This document shows positions 14,981-17,257 of a stretch of DNA of 17,257 nt, piece after piece. Positions within the stretch are counted from its first letter, which is position 1. Each line of letters opens with the position of its first letter. The position numbers and the translations under genes are program-made. Source of the stretch: Bacteroidales bacterium. GTDB lineage: Bacteria > Bacteroidota > Bacteroidia > Bacteroidales > JAADJA01. Location: contig JAOZLR010000023.1 of assembly GCA_029934735.1 (NCBI GenBank), positions 1-17,257 of the forward strand. The letters are read 5' to 3'. The notes beneath the pieces are model-generated. The model saw only the letters and a list, made by a program, of their open reading frames with translations, was not told where the DNA came from and did not search any database.

Positions 14981-17098
14981 TTAGGTGGCTGCAAGAAAAC
15001 TCAGGTGTTTAGCTATAATTAGCATTAATTCATCTTTTTTGATTGGTTTGGTAATATAATCATTACACCCTGCTATAATTGCTTTCTCCCTATCTTCTGT
15101 CAGGGCATAAGCTGTTTGTGCAATAATGATTACATCCTTATTGAATTCCCTGATCTTCCGGGTAGCTTCATAACCATCCATTTCAGGCATTTTAATATCC
15201 ATCAATATTAGATCAATATCTAAATTTTTTCGACAATGATCGACCGCCTCTTTTCCGGTTTTTGCATACATAATCTCTTTACAAATACTTTTGATAATTA
15301 TAGTGAGGTAAGTTTTAGATGTTTCTTCATCTTCAGCGATTAGAATATTCAAATTTTTAATCTGAGCCACCTTTATCAATTCAGAAGCATCCTTTAGAGT
15401 GACCTTTTCATAATTTCTGATTTCATAAGGAATTGTAAAATAGACCTGTGTTCCCTTACCTACTTCACTTTCAATCCATATTTTTCCGCCAAGCATTTCT
15501 ACATATGCTTTTGTGATAGACAAGCCTAATCCTGCTCCTTCATATTGACTTGATAAAGACAGGTCGGCCTGAACAAAACGTTCAAAAATGATCTGTTTCT
15601 TGTTCTGTGCAATTCCAATACCCGTATCCTTTACAAAAAACTCAAGAAAACTTCCCTTTTTAGTGTAGCCAAATTTTATTATGCCTTTATCAGTATATTT
15701 AATGGAGTTTTTTATTAGATTTGTAAGTATGGCAAAAATCTTTTCTCGATCTGTTTTTATAACAGCTTCATCTGCAGGTAGAGAGCTGATTAATTGTAAC
15801 TTTTTTTCCTCTGTTTCAGGATAAAAAAACATATAAAGGTATTCAATCTGCTCATTTATATTTGTTTCTGAAAGTGACACTTTCATCTGGCCTGATTCAA
15901 TTTTTGAGATATTTATCAAGTCGTTAATAATACTGAGCATGCGTTTTCCGCTATTTTCAATAATGTTGATATACAATTGTTGCTTCTCACCGGAAAGTGT
16001 TTTTTCTTTAAGCAGGTTGGCAAACCCCATTATTCCATTCATTGGAGTTCGTATTTCATGACTCATATTGGCAAGAAATGCAGACTTCAAACGGTCGTTT
16101 TCTTCGGCTTTTTCTTTTGCATTTTGCAAAGCATTTAAAAATTTAATCTTTTGTAAAGCGATATTAACCTGTTCTGTAACCGAATCCAAAAAGTCAAATT
16201 CACTTTTTCGCCAAATCCGGCGATACAAAATCTGGTTAAAAACCAATAAATAATAGCCGTCATCCCTAAAACTTACGGGCACCCAAAGACCACTTTTTAT
16301 CTGCATATAATTGTGTAAAATCTCACCCGAACCGTCTTTATTAAGAGGAGGAGCCACCTGGTCAACATGGCTTTCTATTTGTGTGCGATTTTCCCACAGC
16401 CAGTTTAGCCCATCTCCAAAAACTGATATATCATAAGTGTCTAATGTCGGGCTGATTTCCTGCTCCTCCATATTTAGCCATTCGCTAAGGCCAATTAGTT
16501 TTCCTTTGTTAAAATCAACATTATAAATAAGCGCGCGGTCTGTCTTAAGAGTTTCGCCAAGAATAGCAGTTGTTGCTTCAAAAATAACCTCCGGATTATC
16601 CTCTGAATTCACAAGCCGGGCAATCTTATTTAGAGCATTAGAATAGAGCAGTTGCTCGCGGATAGTCTTTTCAGCTTGTTTACGTTCAGTAATGTCAGTA
16701 ACCACACCGGCTATAGCAACTATATCGTTTTTTTCATCTCTAAGTAAAGTGGTCGTCATTTGTGTGGGGAATATAGTACCATCCCTCCGCATATGACCAA
16801 CCTCACCTGTGTGGTTTCCATGTTTCTTAACTTGAAGGTTAAACGGCTGCACATCGCTCTTAAACTGCTCTTCATTATGAAAAATACTAAGGTTTTGGCC
16901 AAGCAATTCATCTTCATTTTCATAGCCATGCATTATCACCCATTTATTATTTACAAAAAGCAAATTCCCCTCCATATCGGCAATCGCCACTCCGTCAGCT
17001 GATTGCTCAACAACCGATGACAAGAAACGGATATGCTTCTCTGTTTGTTTAAATTTCTGTGTGTCAGTTGATTTTTGCTTTCGACGTTTTTTCATCAC
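14981..17098 (-). CDS. Soluble hybrid histidine kinase (PAS-GAF-HisKA-HATPase-REC)
   Basis: This is a 705-residue cytoplasmic protein without signal or membrane segments; the N-terminus is Lys/Arg-rich. It has a PAS domain (about 24-140, ending GVVTDITERKQAE), a GAF-like sensor (about 150-315), a short coiled linker, a HisKA domain with FLANMSHEIRTPMNGIMGF (341-359, phosphorylated His347) and an HATPase domain with N box LTNLIKNSIKYTD (458-470), DTGIGIA (491-497) and EGAGLGLSI (520-528). The receiver domain (about 582-700) has acidic residues E589 and D590, phospho-acceptor Asp634 in LMDIKMPEMDGYEA, Thr662 and Lys684. All catalytic residues are present. No output domain, Hpt protein or partner regulator is encoded nearby, so it must signal to proteins elsewhere. 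The ligand is unknown; the PAS/GAF pair suggests intracellular small-molecule or redox sensing. Its product may influence the adjoining secreted protein gene, but only proximity supports that. Confidence 0.93.
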   Translation of the reverse strand: MMKKRRKQKSTDTQKFKQTEKHIRFLSSVVEQSADGVAIADMEGNLLFVNNKWVIMHGYENEDELLGQNLSIFHNEEQFKSDVQPFNLQVKKHGNHTGEVGHMRRDGTIFPTQMTTTLLRDEKNDIVAIAGVVTDITERKQAEKTIREQLLYSNALNKIARLVNSEDNPEVIFEATTAILGETLKTDRALIYNVDFNKGKLIGLSEWLNMEEQEISPTLDTYDISVFGDGLNWLWENRTQIESHVDQVAPPLNKDGSGEILHNYMQIKSGLWVPVSFRDDGYYLLVFNQILYRRIWRKSEFDFLDSVTEQVNIALQKIKFLNALQNAKEKAEENDRLKSAFLANMSHEIRTPMNGIMGFANLLKEKTLSGEKQQLYINIIENSGKRMLSIINDLINISKIESGQMKVSLSETNINEQIEYLYMFFYPETEEKKLQLISSLPADEAVIKTDREKIFAILTNLIKNSIKYTDKGIIKFGYTKKGSFLEFFVKDTGIGIAQNKKQIIFERFVQADLSLSSQYEGAGLGLSITKAYVEMLGGKIWIESEVGKGTQVYFTIPYEIRNYEKVTLKDASELIKVAQIKNLNILIAEDEETSKTYLTIIIKSICKEIMYAKTGKEAVDHCRKNLDIDLILMDIKMPEMDGYEATRKIREFNKDVIIIAQTAYALTEDREKAIIAGCNDYITKPIKKDELMLIIAKHLSFLAAT

Positions 17099-17157
17099 TT
17101 CAAGCCTGTCTTTATTTATAAACTATTTCATAAATCTTAGAGCCAATAATGACTTCA

Positions 17158-17179
17158 TATTGATTGTTAATAATCAATA
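17158..17179. repeat. Inverted repeat upstream of the hybrid kinase
   Basis: TATTGATT and AATCAATA form perfect 8-nt arms around a 6-nt spacer, about 60 nt before the kinase start codon. The form and place suit a dimeric regulator binding site. No consensus TAnnTTTG promoter was found in 17099-17257, so the kinase promoter is unassigned. Confidence 0.35.
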
Positions 17180-17257
17180 AAGATATAATAAATTTTTATT
17201 GTATGGCAAAAAAATGTTGACTGTTTCCAATTTTTCCCTTCTCTTTACCTAAAAACC

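Overview
The window looks like chromosomal DNA from a member of the Bacteroidota (Bacteroidetes), probably an environmental Bacteroidales/Marinilabiliales-type or flavobacterial-type cell. Four things support this. Three large secreted proteins carry C-terminal type IX secretion (T9SS) sorting domains, with N-P-x-P/YPNPF-type starts and a terminal Gly-x-Tyr strand region. Several genes are preceded by the Bacteroidetes promoter pattern TTG - about 20 nt - TAnnTTTG. Shine-Dalgarno sequences are essentially absent. The DNA is AT-rich.

Left region (1-6662): a surface-phosphate-type cluster. On the plus strand lie the 3' part of a parallel beta-helix protein (cut by the window edge), a DUF4956 membrane protein and a single-domain VTC (polyphosphate-polymerase-like) protein with its tunnel residues intact. 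Converging on them from the minus strand is a two-gene operon: a beta-helix T9SS protein followed by a CotH-kinase/lamin-tail T9SS protein. My main hypothesis is that these five genes form one module that makes or transfers a phosphate-containing modification at the cell envelope. The CotH protein seems to lack one of the two catalytic aspartates.

Middle region (6663-10008): a 311-bp divergent control region with two overlapping, nearly mirror-image promoters, then a tightly coupled pair with one-base overlap: an AlgI/DltB-like MBOAT O-acyltransferase and an AlgJ/AlgX-like SGNH-type partner. The pair should move acyl (probably acetyl) groups across the membrane onto an exported polymer. The AlgJ-like protein ends in three tandem 54-residue helical repeats and has Gly where the family's Asp of the D-x-H motif is expected.

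Right region (10009-17257), all on the minus strand in transcription order: an orphan soluble hybrid histidine kinase (PAS-GAF-HisKA-HATPase-REC); a 1324-residue secreted multidomain protein with a papain-fold-like N-terminal domain and a T9SS tail; then a DUF6922 protein and an AbiEii-type nucleotidyltransferase that overlap by 46 nt and form a probable toxin-antitoxin-like unit with its own promoter immediately behind the secreted protein gene.

No rRNA, tRNA, CRISPR array or intact insertion sequence was seen.
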